Notes: generated by a model from the sequence alone, not told the origin. 64,000 bases of DNA from an uncultured Eubacteriales bacterium (GCA_900317025.1 ONFG01000007.1:1-64000); one strand, 5' to 3'; counted from the first letter of the stretch, positions 42,826-51,729 are shown. Numbers and translations are program-made.

Positions 42826-42871
42826 AGCTCCGGCGCAGGCGGCAAAAAAAACGCCGCTGCAAACCGGAGCT
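42826..42871 (-). other. Intercistronic hairpin within the iron operon
   Basis: Between the P19 and DUF2318 genes, AGCTCCGG and CCGGAGCT (42826-42833 with 42864-42871) form perfect 8-bp arms, with an inner GCGGC/GCCGC stem whose loop carries eight T residues on the minus strand. It may stabilise the upstream FTR1-P19 message or act as an attenuator that lowers expression of downstream genes. Confidence 0.55.
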
Positions 42872-42915
42872 TCTCGTGCCAAGGCCCCGTAAACCCCGGC
42901 AATATTATTTATAGA

Positions 42916-43605
42916 TTACTCGGCCCAAGCGCCGTCTGTGAACTGCCACTTGTCGTAAGTGTACTCGATAGCATCGGGGAACTCGTGAGTTTCCGGGCCT
43001 GTTTCGTCTGTGTGGATAAGGTATGTTGAGGAATCGGGGAACTTAACGGTAAACTTGACCGTGTAAAGTCCGTCGCCTGCCATCTTGATGTTCGCGCCGT
43101 AGTGCGGACCGTCGGAAGCTGCCATCGGCATGAATGTGCCTTCGCTGACCTTGGAGTTGTCATCGTTCTTTGTTACTTCGTAGTTGACTGTGAGGTACGG
43201 AACCCAGTCGCCCGTGCCGTAGCCGAGACCGTTCTGAAGAGCGGAAACGTCAAGCTCGAGGTGGCAGTCGTAATCCTCTGCCTTGTAGCCGCCGGTCATG
43301 TCAACAGGCTGGAAGTATACTGCGTTGAGGTTGAGGAATTCCTTCTCAACGCCCGAGAAGATCTCGACCTCTGTGAAACCGAGGTCCTCGCCGTCGTCCG
43401 CTTCTTCTCCGGCAGCGCTCTCTGCTGCGCTCTCTGCTGCGCTCTCTGCTGCGCTCTCTTCAGCCGCGGACTCTACAGCTGCTGCAGACGATGTGTCGTC
43501 TGCCGTGCTGCTTGTTGTTGTGGAAGCCGTATCGCAGGCTGCCATGCTTACGGAAAGCATCATAGCTGCAAGTGCAGCCGCAATGATCTTGCTGTACTTC
43601 TTCAT
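42916..43605 (-). CDS. P19/Tp34-type iron-transport lipoprotein
   Basis: A 229-residue predicted lipoprotein: lipobox SVSMAAC (Cys about 23), a Ser/Ala/Glu spacer containing tandem ESAA units (about 45-68), then the P19 immunoglobulin-like domain. Likely metal ligands are visible: the Glu of FTEVEIFSG, His and Glu of CHLELDVSAL, Met in TFMPMAASDGPHYGANI together with its His, and His in YLIHTDETG. P19 of Campylobacter binds copper and ferric iron for delivery to the FTR1 permease. ATG at 43603-43605 follows GGAGGAG; the longer frame from 43653 is rejected because it hides the signal peptide. Confidence 0.92.
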   Translation of the reverse strand: MKKYSKIIAAALAAMMLSVSMAACDTASTTTSSTADDTSSAAAVESAAEESAAESAAESAAESAAGEEADDGEDLGFTEVEIFSGVEKEFLNLNAVYFQPVDMTGGYKAEDYDCHLELDVSALQNGLGYGTGDWVPYLTVNYEVTKNDDNSKVSEGTFMPMAASDGPHYGANIKMAGDGLYTVKFTVKFPDSSTYLIHTDETGPETHEFPDAIEYTYDKWQFTDGAWAE

Positions 43606-43690
43606 TATATTCTCCTCCAAAACTAATTGATATATAGTGTGTATTGTCAACAAACCGATCTATACGGGTCAGATCGGAGTATTGCGGGGA

Positions 43691-45094
43691 TCAGTCTGCC
43701 TTCAGGGTTTTCTTGCCTTCGGGCTTCTTCACGATCGTAAGAACGAAGGTGATGATCGTGATAACAGTGAGTATGAGCTGCGGTGCGAGCGTTATCCATG
43801 TCGGGTAGATGCCGAAGAACGCAAGCGCGTCGTTGCCTGACATCCACGAAAGCGCCGGTATCGTGCCGGCAAGACTCTGAACAAAGCCGCCGATCTTCTC
43901 GGCAAGACCGCCGTCGAGGAAAAGCTCCCACATACCGGAGCCGAGGAACGCGATCGACATTACCGCCATCAATATACTTGTCGCCATAAAGAACGGCTTC
44001 AGCGGAAGCTTCACACCGAACACGCGGATAAGTACGAAGATAAGCGCTACCACCGCAAGTCCGAGGACGATGCCGCCGAACACAGCGAGGAAGCCGTGTT
44101 CCATCGAGCCTGCCCTTGAAAAATACTGCTGGCAGAAAAGGATCACCTCGGCGCCCTCGCGGAACACAGCGAGGAACGACGTTGCGCCAAGCGCGATGAG
44201 CTTGCCGCTGTCGGCAGAGCTTGAGACCTTGCCGGAAATGTAGCTTGTCCATGCGTCGGACTCCGCCTTTGAGATCATCCAGTTGGAAACGTAGATCAAA
44301 ACGGCCACGGCAAGCAGTGCCGTAACGCCCTCCGTTATCTCCTGCGGTATCGAGTTGCTCGTGCCGCTCGTTATCGTGTAGAGTACTATCGCAAGCGCCA
44401 CGCTCGCTGCAAGTGCGACGACAGCGCCGGCATATACGTAAACGGTACCCTTTTTGTTTTCGGTCTTGATGAGGTATGCGACCATCGCGCCAACGATGAG
44501 TATCGCCTCGAGGCCTTCACGCAGGATAATACCGAAGACTGCCGCAAACGTCGCCCAGGCAAGACCGCCACCGGAGCTTTCCTCGCCGTCCTCGTTGGTA
44601 TATCCAAAAAGGGCGTCGAGCGTGTCTGCGTCTTCGCGGAGCATCGAAACGAGCTTGTCGACCTCGCTTCTCACCTCTTCGGGGCTTGCGCCGTTGTTGA
44701 CCGCTTTCTTCATGTTTGAGAACTGAAGCTCTACCTCGTTGACTCGCGCGCCCGAGATGTAACCCATAACGGTCTTTTCATAGCCCGAGGTCTCGTACCA
44801 GAAGCCGTAAGCATTTGTAAACGGCTTGTAATAGCCGTCGTCGCCCTCTCTCTCAGTTCCCGACTCGTAGCGCCTCAAGCCCTCTTCGAGCAAATTTGAG
44901 ATCTGGTCGGTGATGTCGTTGTACGTTATCGTTTTTGTACCGTCGGGGTTCTCGGCGGCGACGTACTTTTTGTACGATAGGTAATAGTCCGCCGCGGCGT
45001 CGCCGTCTGCATACGCCGTGAGCGCCGACATACCCGCAAAAACAATCAGAAGAAGCAGCGCCGAAAGCAGCCTCCTCATCGTTCTTTTCTGCAT
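43691..45094 (-). CDS. FTR1-family iron permease with N-terminal extracytoplasmic domain
   Basis: A 467-residue protein: signal peptide (about 1-28), an external helical domain of about 140 residues (YYLSYKKYVAAENPDG... NMKKAVNNGASPEEVRSEVDKLV) and seven membrane helices. The two FTR1 iron motifs are present: REGLE at about residue 192 and REGAE at about 312. FTR1 permeases take up ferric iron that is produced by oxidation of ferrous iron; in P19-type systems they act with P19. ATG at 45092-45094 is ten bases after GGGGAGG; the frame opens at TTG 45130 but that start has no site. First main gene of the cluster. Confidence 0.94.
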   Translation of the reverse strand: MQKRTMRRLLSALLLLIVFAGMSALTAYADGDAAADYYLSYKKYVAAENPDGTKTITYNDITDQISNLLEEGLRRYESGTEREGDDGYYKPFTNAYGFWYETSGYEKTVMGYISGARVNEVELQFSNMKKAVNNGASPEEVRSEVDKLVSMLREDADTLDALFGYTNEDGEESSGGGLAWATFAAVFGIILREGLEAILIVGAMVAYLIKTENKKGTVYVYAGAVVALAASVALAIVLYTITSGTSNSIPQEITEGVTALLAVAVLIYVSNWMISKAESDAWTSYISGKVSSSADSGKLIALGATSFLAVFREGAEVILFCQQYFSRAGSMEHGFLAVFGGIVLGLAVVALIFVLIRVFGVKLPLKPFFMATSILMAVMSIAFLGSGMWELFLDGGLAEKIGGFVQSLAGTIPALSWMSGNDALAFFGIYPTWITLAPQLILTVITIITFVLTIVKKPEGKKTLKAD

Positions 45095-45095
45095 A

Positions 45096-45152
45096 TTATG
45101 ATGACCTCCCCTTATCTTTGATACGAACAAGCAGGTTCTGGGTTATAAACAT
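45096..45152 (-). CDS. Possible 18-residue leader peptide upstream of the FTR1 gene
   Basis: On the minus strand ATG at 45150-45152 lies four bases after GGAGG (complement of 45157-45161) and opens a frame MFITQNLLVRIKDKGRSS ending in TAA at 45096-45098. The stop is separated from the FTR1 ATG by a single base, and the last codons overlap the FTR1 ribosome site, so ribosomes finishing it would be placed to reinitiate on the iron permease. No family is recognisable in so short a peptide. Confidence 0.4.
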   Translation of the reverse strand: MFITQNLLVRIKDKGRSS

Positions 45153-45218
45153 CTAACCTCCGCCCTAAAAAAAAGCCCTGCCTACATATCACAGGAAATT
45201 GTAGTCGCATTGTGACGC

Positions 45219-45271
45219 GTTAGAGGATTCTAACTATCTTTAAGTTTATCACAGCTAACTTGTTTTGTCAA
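45219..45271 (-). promoter_or_regulatory. Promoter and operator candidate of the iron operon
   Basis: Minus strand: -35 TTGACA (45266-45271), 17-base spacer, -10 TAAACT (45243-45248). Just downstream, near the expected start of transcription, lies a perfect inverted repeat GTTAGA-4-TCTAAC (45219-45234); the spacer also carries GTTAG and a TGATAA string overlapping the -10. The placement fits repression by an iron-responsive regulator of the Fur or DtxR type, but the repeat does not match either consensus over its full length. Confidence 0.6.
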
Positions 45272-45436
45272 TACTTCTTGAAAGTCCAATATGTATTTTC
45301 GGTAATTTGCAATAAAAAGCTTTACTGTTTTGTTCAGTTATACTAGCTTAACTTACAAATGTCTTTTTCTCATTATTGACGCTTTGTCCAAAGGCGTTCC
45401 GAGTTACACACATAAAACTTGGTTTAAAGAAGCGTA

Positions 45437-45480
45437 TAAAAAAACGCACCCTCTCGTTTTGAACAAAAGGGTGCGTCGTT
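45437..45480 (-). terminator. Terminator of the UDPGP-family gene
   Basis: On the minus strand ACGCACCCT and AGGGTGCGT (45444-45452 with 45468-45476) form a 9-bp stem extended by inner TTTTG/CAAAA pairs, followed by TTTTTTATACG. The rest of the gap 45153-45500 holds only the iron-operon promoter and its leader. Confidence 0.85.
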
Positions 45481-45500
45481 CATATTATTCTCTTATCGTA

Positions 45501-46724
45501 TTACAGCTCAACGCCGTTTTTCTTCAAAAGCTCCCTTGCGGAATCGACCGAGTCAATGCCCGTGAGGTTCTTTATCGGCGCGAACTCGTTCTCCCTTACT
45601 ACCTCGTAGGGCAGACAGGTTGAAAGCTGATGAATCATATCGAGAACAAGCTGTTCAAACTTGAAGCCATTCGGCTCCGTGGGCTTTACCGGTTCGCCGC
45701 TCTCGGTGATGTAGGGGATCTTTTTCCTTACAACGTGGAGAGGCATCTTGTCGTCGGTCACCTTTGACAGCTCCGACGTTTTGAAGAGATAATTCAGGAT
45801 CACGCCGTAGTTGTAGGCGGGATCGCCGTTTTCGTCTTTAGCGTCCATCATTTCCTGCGAAAGCTCGTAATACTCAACGATAGATGGTCTGCCGTCTTCG
45901 GTACAGATAACGCCGACCTTCTCGTCGGGAGCAGCCTTGCGGACAACCTTTGCGCCGACCGATACATCGGCAAGCACCGTCGCGCCAACAAAGCACGGAT
46001 CGCAGATCCGCTGGAGAACGTTGTCAACCGCGAAAACGTCGATCCACTCGACGCCCTCGTCGGCAAGGATCTTGTCAAGACCGGCTCTTATCATCGAGGA
46101 ATACCAGCCCGCGTTGCCATTGGGCGAGGTCGAAATGCGGTCCTTCGCCTCCATGTAGAGCTTGCCGTCAAAGTCGCAGCAGGGCGCCATCTTCTGCTTG
46201 AAGAACGAGACCATGTCCGCCTTATATCCGAAATAATCCTTCTCCTTGAAGAAAGATACCGTATCGTCGTGGTTTTTCTCGCTCGTCATGATGAACAGAC
46301 GGATCCACGTTTCGGACTCCTTAACGACGTCGAGAAGATTGTTGATAAGGCACTCGAAAATGTAAAGCGGCCTTGTGATGCCGACATTGTACATCCCCTT
46401 CGGGTGGTCAAAGCCGAGTCGTGTTCCCATGCCGCCTGCAAGAAGAAGCGCCGCCGTCTTTCCGCTGCGGATAGCATTTATGCCCGCTTCGTAAAGCTCT
46501 CCCCTTCTGCTCTCTATCTCACTGCACTGCATTGCAGCAAGCGGCGCAAAAGCGCCTCTTTCACCGGAATTTTCTTCGTCAAGTCGGCCGAGAACGGAAA
46601 AGTCCGTCTCGAGGATCTGGTCGAGAAGCGACTCCTTAGCGCTCTCGTCAAGCTCATCTAAAAATCCGAGTACGTGTTCCTGCCCTATATCATTTAGTAT
46701 GTTTTTTGCATCTTCAAGCTTCAT
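45501..46724 (-). CDS. UTP--sugar-1-phosphate uridylyltransferase, eukaryotic-like UDPGP family
   Basis: A 407-residue nucleotide-sugar pyrophosphorylase of the UDPGP (UAP1/AGX-like) family. The nucleotide-binding loop is LLLAGGMGTRLGFDHPKGMYNVG (about 92-114); the family's later motifs include NGNAGWYSSM (about 203), the DNVLQRICDPCFVG segment and VRKKIPYI...EPNGFKFEQLVLDMI. It should make UDP-glucose or UDP-N-acetylglucosamine from UTP and the sugar phosphate; bacteria with this type often use it for UDP-glucose or mixed sugars. ATG at 46722-46724 follows AGGAGG, with a TGATATAAT extended -10 box about 80 bases upstream. Confidence 0.93.
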   Translation of the reverse strand: MKLEDAKNILNDIGQEHVLGFLDELDESAKESLLDQILETDFSVLGRLDEENSGERGAFAPLAAMQCSEIESRRGELYEAGINAIRSGKTAALLLAGGMGTRLGFDHPKGMYNVGITRPLYIFECLINNLLDVVKESETWIRLFIMTSEKNHDDTVSFFKEKDYFGYKADMVSFFKQKMAPCCDFDGKLYMEAKDRISTSPNGNAGWYSSMIRAGLDKILADEGVEWIDVFAVDNVLQRICDPCFVGATVLADVSVGAKVVRKAAPDEKVGVICTEDGRPSIVEYYELSQEMMDAKDENGDPAYNYGVILNYLFKTSELSKVTDDKMPLHVVRKKIPYITESGEPVKPTEPNGFKFEQLVLDMIHQLSTCLPYEVVRENEFAPIKNLTGIDSVDSARELLKKNGVEL

Positions 46725-46882
46725 AAAAACCTCCTGTAGCCAACGTTCGCCCGGCAGAATTGCCGAGCGAAACGCGGCAGTCTCTTTCCTGCATGGTGTA
46801 TAATACAAATCAATTATATCATACATTGCAGACTAAAAGAGCAATAATCCGTAGTTCAATTGTAAACAATTAATGAACGCTT

Positions 46883-49800
46883 TTAATTCTGCGGCATACG
46901 TTCCCCTATCTTGTAATCGGATGGGAATCCTACGCTGAAGCGGAGGACCGCGAGTGCGTCGGCAGAGGTCACGTCGCCGTCGCCGTCAACGTCGGCGCGC
47001 CTTGCGTGATCGGTGTCGAGAGTCGTCATTCCGAGGCTTGCTCTTAGAATGATGAGCGCGTCGGACGAGGTTATCTCGCCGTCGTCGTCGAGGTCGCCGA
47101 GGAAGAGGCCGGAGATGTTGCCGGGCTTGTCACCGCCCGGGGTGTCGGTATCGCTGCCGCCGGGTATGTCGGAGTCGCTGCTGTCGTTGCTGCCTCCCGG
47201 AGTGTCTCCGCCCGGGGTATCGCTGTCGGAGTCGCGCGGGATATCGCTGTCGCCACCGGGGATATCTGAGTCAGAAGGCGTATCGCTGTCGGAAGGCTTG
47301 TCGATATCAGAACCGGAAACAGTCGTCTCTTTGACGTCGGTGTATACGCTGTCTTCAAACTCGACTGTCGCCGTGTATACGATCTTTTGAACGGCACCGT
47401 ACATATCAAGCTCTTCCGACGAGGCAACGCTTGCTTCCACACTCTTTACATGAGAAGCGTCGTTGTGGCAAGTAAACGTCGCTCTTGCGGAGTCGGTGCC
47501 GTACCACGTCCATACAGGATCTTCCCAAGAGTGGCCCGTCGCTGTTACAGTATAGTCGTTTTCATCGACCTTGCCGTCTCCGTTCATGTCCGGCATCTTC
47601 GAGCCCACCGCGTCGGAGTAGATCACTCCGTCATCTCCGAGGTAGTATTCGATATTGCCGTCCCTTTCGCATTCAGCTTCGACAGCTTCGTAATGAGTGA
47701 GCTTGACCCAAGCCGCTTTTATAGTCGTGTCGGCGTCGAACGATACGAGTGCGCTGGGGTTGTAGGTCTGTTCGCCGACTGTCCAGCCCTTGAAGATGCT
47801 GCTCTCGGGAGACGTGAAGCCGCAGGGCGGAAGCGTGTATTCGCCTGCATCGGTCGTAATGCTCTTCATCGTGCCGCTGCCACCGTTTGCGTCAAAGGTG
47901 AGGGTGATCGAGCCCGTTTTCCACTGAGGCGTGATCGTAAGATCGGATTCGATGTAAAGTTCGTCGCCCGGGTTATGTCTTTCGGTGCCTGCGAGCCAAT
48001 AATCGAAAGCCTTGCCCGCGGGCGGTGTGAACGTGCATTCGGGCAGGGTGTAGATTTCCTTCGCCTTGACGCTGACGCTCGGCATCGTTCCGCTGCCGCC
48101 GTTTGCGGTAAAGTTCAAAACGAACGACTCGGTCATTCTGAAAAGAACGCCGCTGTACAGAGCCGACTCGTTTGACGAGCCGAACGAAATGCTGTAGTTA
48201 TCGGAAAGCTTGTCCGCACCGCCGAGGCGCTCGATCTTGTTTTCGGCAGGCGTGCAGAGCACGTCGGGCTCGCCGTCGGAGTTGAAGTCGAACGTCTTGT
48301 TTTCGGCGCTGTAGCCGAGAAGCTTCAGAATCTCCTTCATTACCTCTTCGGGAACGACCGCGCCTGTGAAATCGTAAAGATTTATCTCATATGTCGTCTT
48401 CTCGACCGTCTCTGCCGTAATTACAGCTTCGCCGGCGGGCATCTTGAAGACGAGCGAGCCGTTGCTCTCGGTCCTGTAGGAGACGGCACCGCCGTTGATC
48501 TTGATATCGTCAACGCTCTTGCCTTCAGGCAGACGGCTCTTGTCTACCGTGAGGATGACCTCCGCGCCCGCGATCGTCTTGTCGGCTTCGCATCCGCTGA
48601 CAGTCGCGGTGATGTAGTCGTCCTTTGTGATTGGGTAGAGAGTCGGTTCGATGTCGTTGAAGCTATAGCCGATATTGCCGTAGCGTGCCGCAACTGCGGG
48701 ACTGCTGACTGTATCGGGGTCTTCGGTGTAGAACGTGAGGTTCTCGGTGCCGTACCAGAGCTTATCGTCGTCAATGATGATCCAAAGCTCGTTGTCAGCG
48801 AGGTTCTTGTTGTCGACCGTCTGGTAACCGCCGCCGTTGGAGTGGACTATGATGTTGATAGCTTTCTCGGTCGCGCTTGTGGCAAACGACATATTGAACC
48901 AGCCGTTTGAATCTGCCGTCGAGAGCGTATCGCCCGGCCACTTCTTGGCTGTGCCGTACTCTGTGCCGCTTTCGCCCCAGACGTAAACGGTGGGTGCCCA
49001 TGTGTGAGACTTGCTGCTGTGTCTAAGGTGAAGCTTGACCGTGCGCGACGTCTCGTCGTAGTAGTAATTGACGTCGGTGTTGCCGTAAACTACGGGTATA
49101 ACATTGCTCGGCATCGTCTGCTCCGCGTTCAGCTCGTAACCGAGAAGCGGCGGCGGAGCGTCGAGCGTGATCGTATCGCCCACTACCGCGGAGTAAACGT
49201 CGGACTCTCGTACCTTCGTCGTCGTGCCGGTCTTATAGTAATTTACGCTGACCGTTCCGGCGTTTACGCGAACATAGTACGCCTTAACGTCCTTGCTCTC
49301 GGAGAAGACGCCCGTAACGGGGGTGTCGATCTTATCGAGGATGTAGTTATAGTCGTAGACGTCGGGAGCGTAGAGACCGTAATTCGTACCCTTTACGCCG
49401 GATGTCACGTAGTTCTTTACGACCTCGCCCGTCGCCTCGTTGATGAATGAGACGTTGAGCGTACACATATCGTTTTCGACGCTCACAGAGCCGAATGAAG
49501 ATGTATCGACAGCGATAACGGCGGAATTTGCAGGAACTGATACCTTTCCGCCGGAGATCTCGCCGAGCTTGTCAAGCCCTGCGCGGCTGCCGTCGGAGAT
49601 CACGATCCAGTTCTGATCGTTGCCGGAGGGAATCTGATACGTTACGTCGTAGTCGGAAGAATTAGCTACGAACAAAAGCTTTTTCCACTGGCTCGTATTA
49701 GTATTTGTGCATACGCAGGCAAGAAGGTTCTTGTCCGTGCCTATGTCAAGGAAGTTGTAGTTGCTAGAAGTACGTCTGCTCTCTGTAAAGAGATCGAAGT

Positions 49801-51616
49801 TCTCTCTGATCTTTCTAAGACCTCTGTAATAGGAAACGATGTCGATGTTTGTCGCCTCAAGGTTCCAGTCGATCTTGTTTATTTCGGGGGGCTTGTTGTA
49901 GCTGTTGTGCTCGCCGCCCTTCGATCGGCCCATCTCTTCGCCGGCAAGAACGAACGTCGCACCCTGAGAAAGGCTGAGTATCGCGCCCGCAAGCCTTGTT
50001 TCGGCAGCAATCTTATCGTCGCGCTTGTAGTAGGAGCCTGTCAGCCCCTGGGAAGCGCAGAGCTGATCCCACAGCGTGCGGTTGTCGTGGCAGGCAGCGT
50101 AGGAAACGACCTGAGTCGGGCTGTTGAAATAGGTCTGATTCTCCGCCTTCATGCCGATGGAGACATTGAAGTTGTTGCTGTCGTTGGGGGTCTGGATCCA
50201 GCCGGGCTTATTAAAGTCGTTATCGGCTCTGAGGGAATCGCGGAGACCGTCATTAAAGAAGCCTATGCGCTCGTCAAGGCCGGGGTGATCCCACTCGAAA
50301 GCCTGCTGAAACGTTTTTTCGTCCCATGTAAGGCCGGGGTACTCTCCGCCGCCGCCTGTCCAGCCCTCGCCCCACATCGTGATGCGGCTGTCGATCTTGT
50401 CAAGCTCGCTTCTGATGCGGTTGAGCGTTTCGACATCATGGAGAGCCATAAGGTCAAAGCGGAAGCCGTCGATGTGGTACTCGTTTGCCCAGTAGGTAAT
50501 CGAGTCGACCATGTACTTCTGGTACATACGGCGCTCGGAAGCTGTCTCGTTACCGCAGCCCGAGCCGTTGGAGTATACATAGGAATCGTAATACACGCTC
50601 CAATCGTCATTTCGCTCATGCCACATACGATAGTAGTATTTCGGCAGTGTGCTGTCGAAGCAAGAGTATATGCCCGTGCCGTTGGTGTGGTTATAAACGA
50701 CGTCCATTACAACGGAGATGCCGGCGTTGTGGAGCGCCTGGATCATCTGCTTGCACTCGTTGATTCGCACATTGCCGTCGTAGGGATTTGACGAATAGGA
50801 GCCTTCCGGAACGCTGTAGTTCTTCGGGTCATAACCCCAGTTGAACTGCGTGTCGCTGCCCGTCTCGTCTACGGACGAAAAGTCGCTGAACGGGTTGATC
50901 TGAACAGTCGTAACGCCGAGGCTCTTGAGGTAGTCGATGCAGGTCGGCAGACCGCCCTTGCCGTTGAGCGTTGTTCCCGTTTCTGTGAAGGCGAGGTACT
51001 TGCCTCTGTTCTTTTCCGAAACGCCGGAGCTTTCGTCGTAGGAGAAGTCCTTGATATGTACTTCCCAGACGAAGGAATCGGTCGGGCTTGAAAGAAGGAC
51101 GTGTTTGTCGCTGCTCCAGCCGCTCGGGTCGGTCTTATCGAGGTCAACGACCATTGTACGGTCGCCGTTTACGCCTACTGCATAGGAGTAGGGATCCTGC
51201 GTCTCGTACGTCTGAAGATCCTTGCCCATAACGTCGGTAGTCGTTACCTCGTAGGTATAGTACGTATTTACAAGATCGCCGTCGATCTTTACCGACCATA
51301 CGCCGCTGGAGGTGTCCTGCGTCATGGCGGTATTGCCGAGGCTCGCTGCTCCCTGCTCACTGTCGCTTCCGGTCGCGTAGCGTTTAAGCGTTACCTTGGT
51401 CGCCTTGGGCGCCCAGACGCGGAAGGTAGTAGAGGCAGCGGAGTAGTCGGCGCCGAGCTTGCCGTCGTAGCCGAAGTTCTTGTCGATCCACTCGCAGGTG
51501 CTCGTGTAGTTGTTCACTTCTCCCGACGCGGCGGGAGCGATGGCTGCGCTTGCCGGCAAAAGCGTTCCGGCTGCAAGGACCGCAGCTAACAGGGTTGATA
51601 GTATCCTTTTCAGCAT
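46883..51616 (-). CDS. pulA: Secreted multidomain type I pullulanase with dockerin
   Basis: A 1577-residue secreted enzyme hydrolysing alpha-1,6 branches of starch. Signal peptide 1-24; CBM48 about 50-155; GH13 domain about 180-620 with the type I pullulanase motif NWGYDPKNY (about 259), VVMDVVYNHT, nucleophile Asp388 in DGFRFDLM, acid/base Glu417 in WGEGW and Asp511 in ACHDN. Then a beta-domain, two MucBP-like repeats (about 715-853), a CBM26-like starch-binding module (about 858-958), further Ig-like modules, two InlB-type repeats (about 1166-1303, ANGGSGTM units), a Ser/Asp/Pro/Gly linker (about 1440-1495) and a C-terminal type I dockerin (about 1500-1577). Start follows AGGAGG. Probably docks on an amylosome scaffold. 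Confidence 0.94.
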   Translation of the reverse strand: MLKRILSTLLAAVLAAGTLLPASAAIAPAASGEVNNYTSTCEWIDKNFGYDGKLGADYSAASTTFRVWAPKATKVTLKRYATGSDSEQGAASLGNTAMTQDTSSGVWSVKIDGDLVNTYYTYEVTTTDVMGKDLQTYETQDPYSYAVGVNGDRTMVVDLDKTDPSGWSSDKHVLLSSPTDSFVWEVHIKDFSYDESSGVSEKNRGKYLAFTETGTTLNGKGGLPTCIDYLKSLGVTTVQINPFSDFSSVDETGSDTQFNWGYDPKNYSVPEGSYSSNPYDGNVRINECKQMIQALHNAGISVVMDVVYNHTNGTGIYSCFDSTLPKYYYRMWHERNDDWSVYYDSYVYSNGSGCGNETASERRMYQKYMVDSITYWANEYHIDGFRFDLMALHDVETLNRIRSELDKIDSRITMWGEGWTGGGGEYPGLTWDEKTFQQAFEWDHPGLDERIGFFNDGLRDSLRADNDFNKPGWIQTPNDSNNFNVSIGMKAENQTYFNSPTQVVSYAACHDNRTLWDQLCASQGLTGSYYKRDDKIAAETRLAGAILSLSQGATFVLAGEEMGRSKGGEHNSYNKPPEINKIDWNLEATNIDIVSYYRGLRKIRENFDLFTESRRTSSNYNFLDIGTDKNLLACVCTNTNTSQWKKLLFVANSSDYDVTYQIPSGNDQNWIVISDGSRAGLDKLGEISGGKVSVPANSAVIAVDTSSFGSVSVENDMCTLNVSFINEATGEVVKNYVTSGVKGTNYGLYAPDVYDYNYILDKIDTPVTGVFSESKDVKAYYVRVNAGTVSVNYYKTGTTTKVRESDVYSAVVGDTITLDAPPPLLGYELNAEQTMPSNVIPVVYGNTDVNYYYDETSRTVKLHLRHSSKSHTWAPTVYVWGESGTEYGTAKKWPGDTLSTADSNGWFNMSFATSATEKAINIIVHSNGGGYQTVDNKNLADNELWIIIDDDKLWYGTENLTFYTEDPDTVSSPAVAARYGNIGYSFNDIEPTLYPITKDDYITATVSGCEADKTIAGAEVILTVDKSRLPEGKSVDDIKINGGAVSYRTESNGSLVFKMPAGEAVITAETVEKTTYEINLYDFTGAVVPEEVMKEILKLLGYSAENKTFDFNSDGEPDVLCTPAENKIERLGGADKLSDNYSISFGSSNESALYSGVLFRMTESFVLNFTANGGSGTMPSVSVKAKEIYTLPECTFTPPAGKAFDYWLAGTERHNPGDELYIESDLTITPQWKTGSITLTFDANGGSGTMKSITTDAGEYTLPPCGFTSPESSIFKGWTVGEQTYNPSALVSFDADTTIKAAWVKLTHYEAVEAECERDGNIEYYLGDDGVIYSDAVGSKMPDMNGDGKVDENDYTVTATGHSWEDPVWTWYGTDSARATFTCHNDASHVKSVEASVASSEELDMYGAVQKIVYTATVEFEDSVYTDVKETTVSGSDIDKPSDSDTPSDSDIPGGDSDIPRDSDSDTPGGDTPGGSNDSSDSDIPGGSDTDTPGGDKPGNISGLFLGDLDDDGEITSSDALIILRASLGMTTLDTDHARRADVDGDGDVTSADALAVLRFSVGFPSDYKIGERMPQN

Positions 51617-51700
51617 AAAAGGCCCTCCTTATTTTCGGGTTTATTTTCCGGGCGGTTTACAAAAAGAGATTCGGCAAAGCGCCCTAAGCGTTGCACCTTT

Positions 51701-51729
51701 ATTATAACTCATTTTTACAATTATTACAA
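51701..51729 (-). promoter_or_regulatory. Promoter of the pullulanase gene
   Basis: Minus strand: -35 TTGTAA (51724-51729), 17-base spacer, -10 TATAAT (51701-51706), giving a leader of about 75 bases. Confidence 0.75.

Noticed and set aside
43400..43465. Short tandem DNA repeat of 15 bases (GCGCTCTCTGCTGC units)
   Set aside because: Real at DNA level, but it encodes the ESAA repeats in the spacer of the P19 lipoprotein and is best read as part of that gene; copy number may vary between strains.
32063..46724. Integrated mobile element around the iron cluster
   Set aside because: No integrase, transposase, direct-repeat boundaries or tRNA junction was seen at either end.
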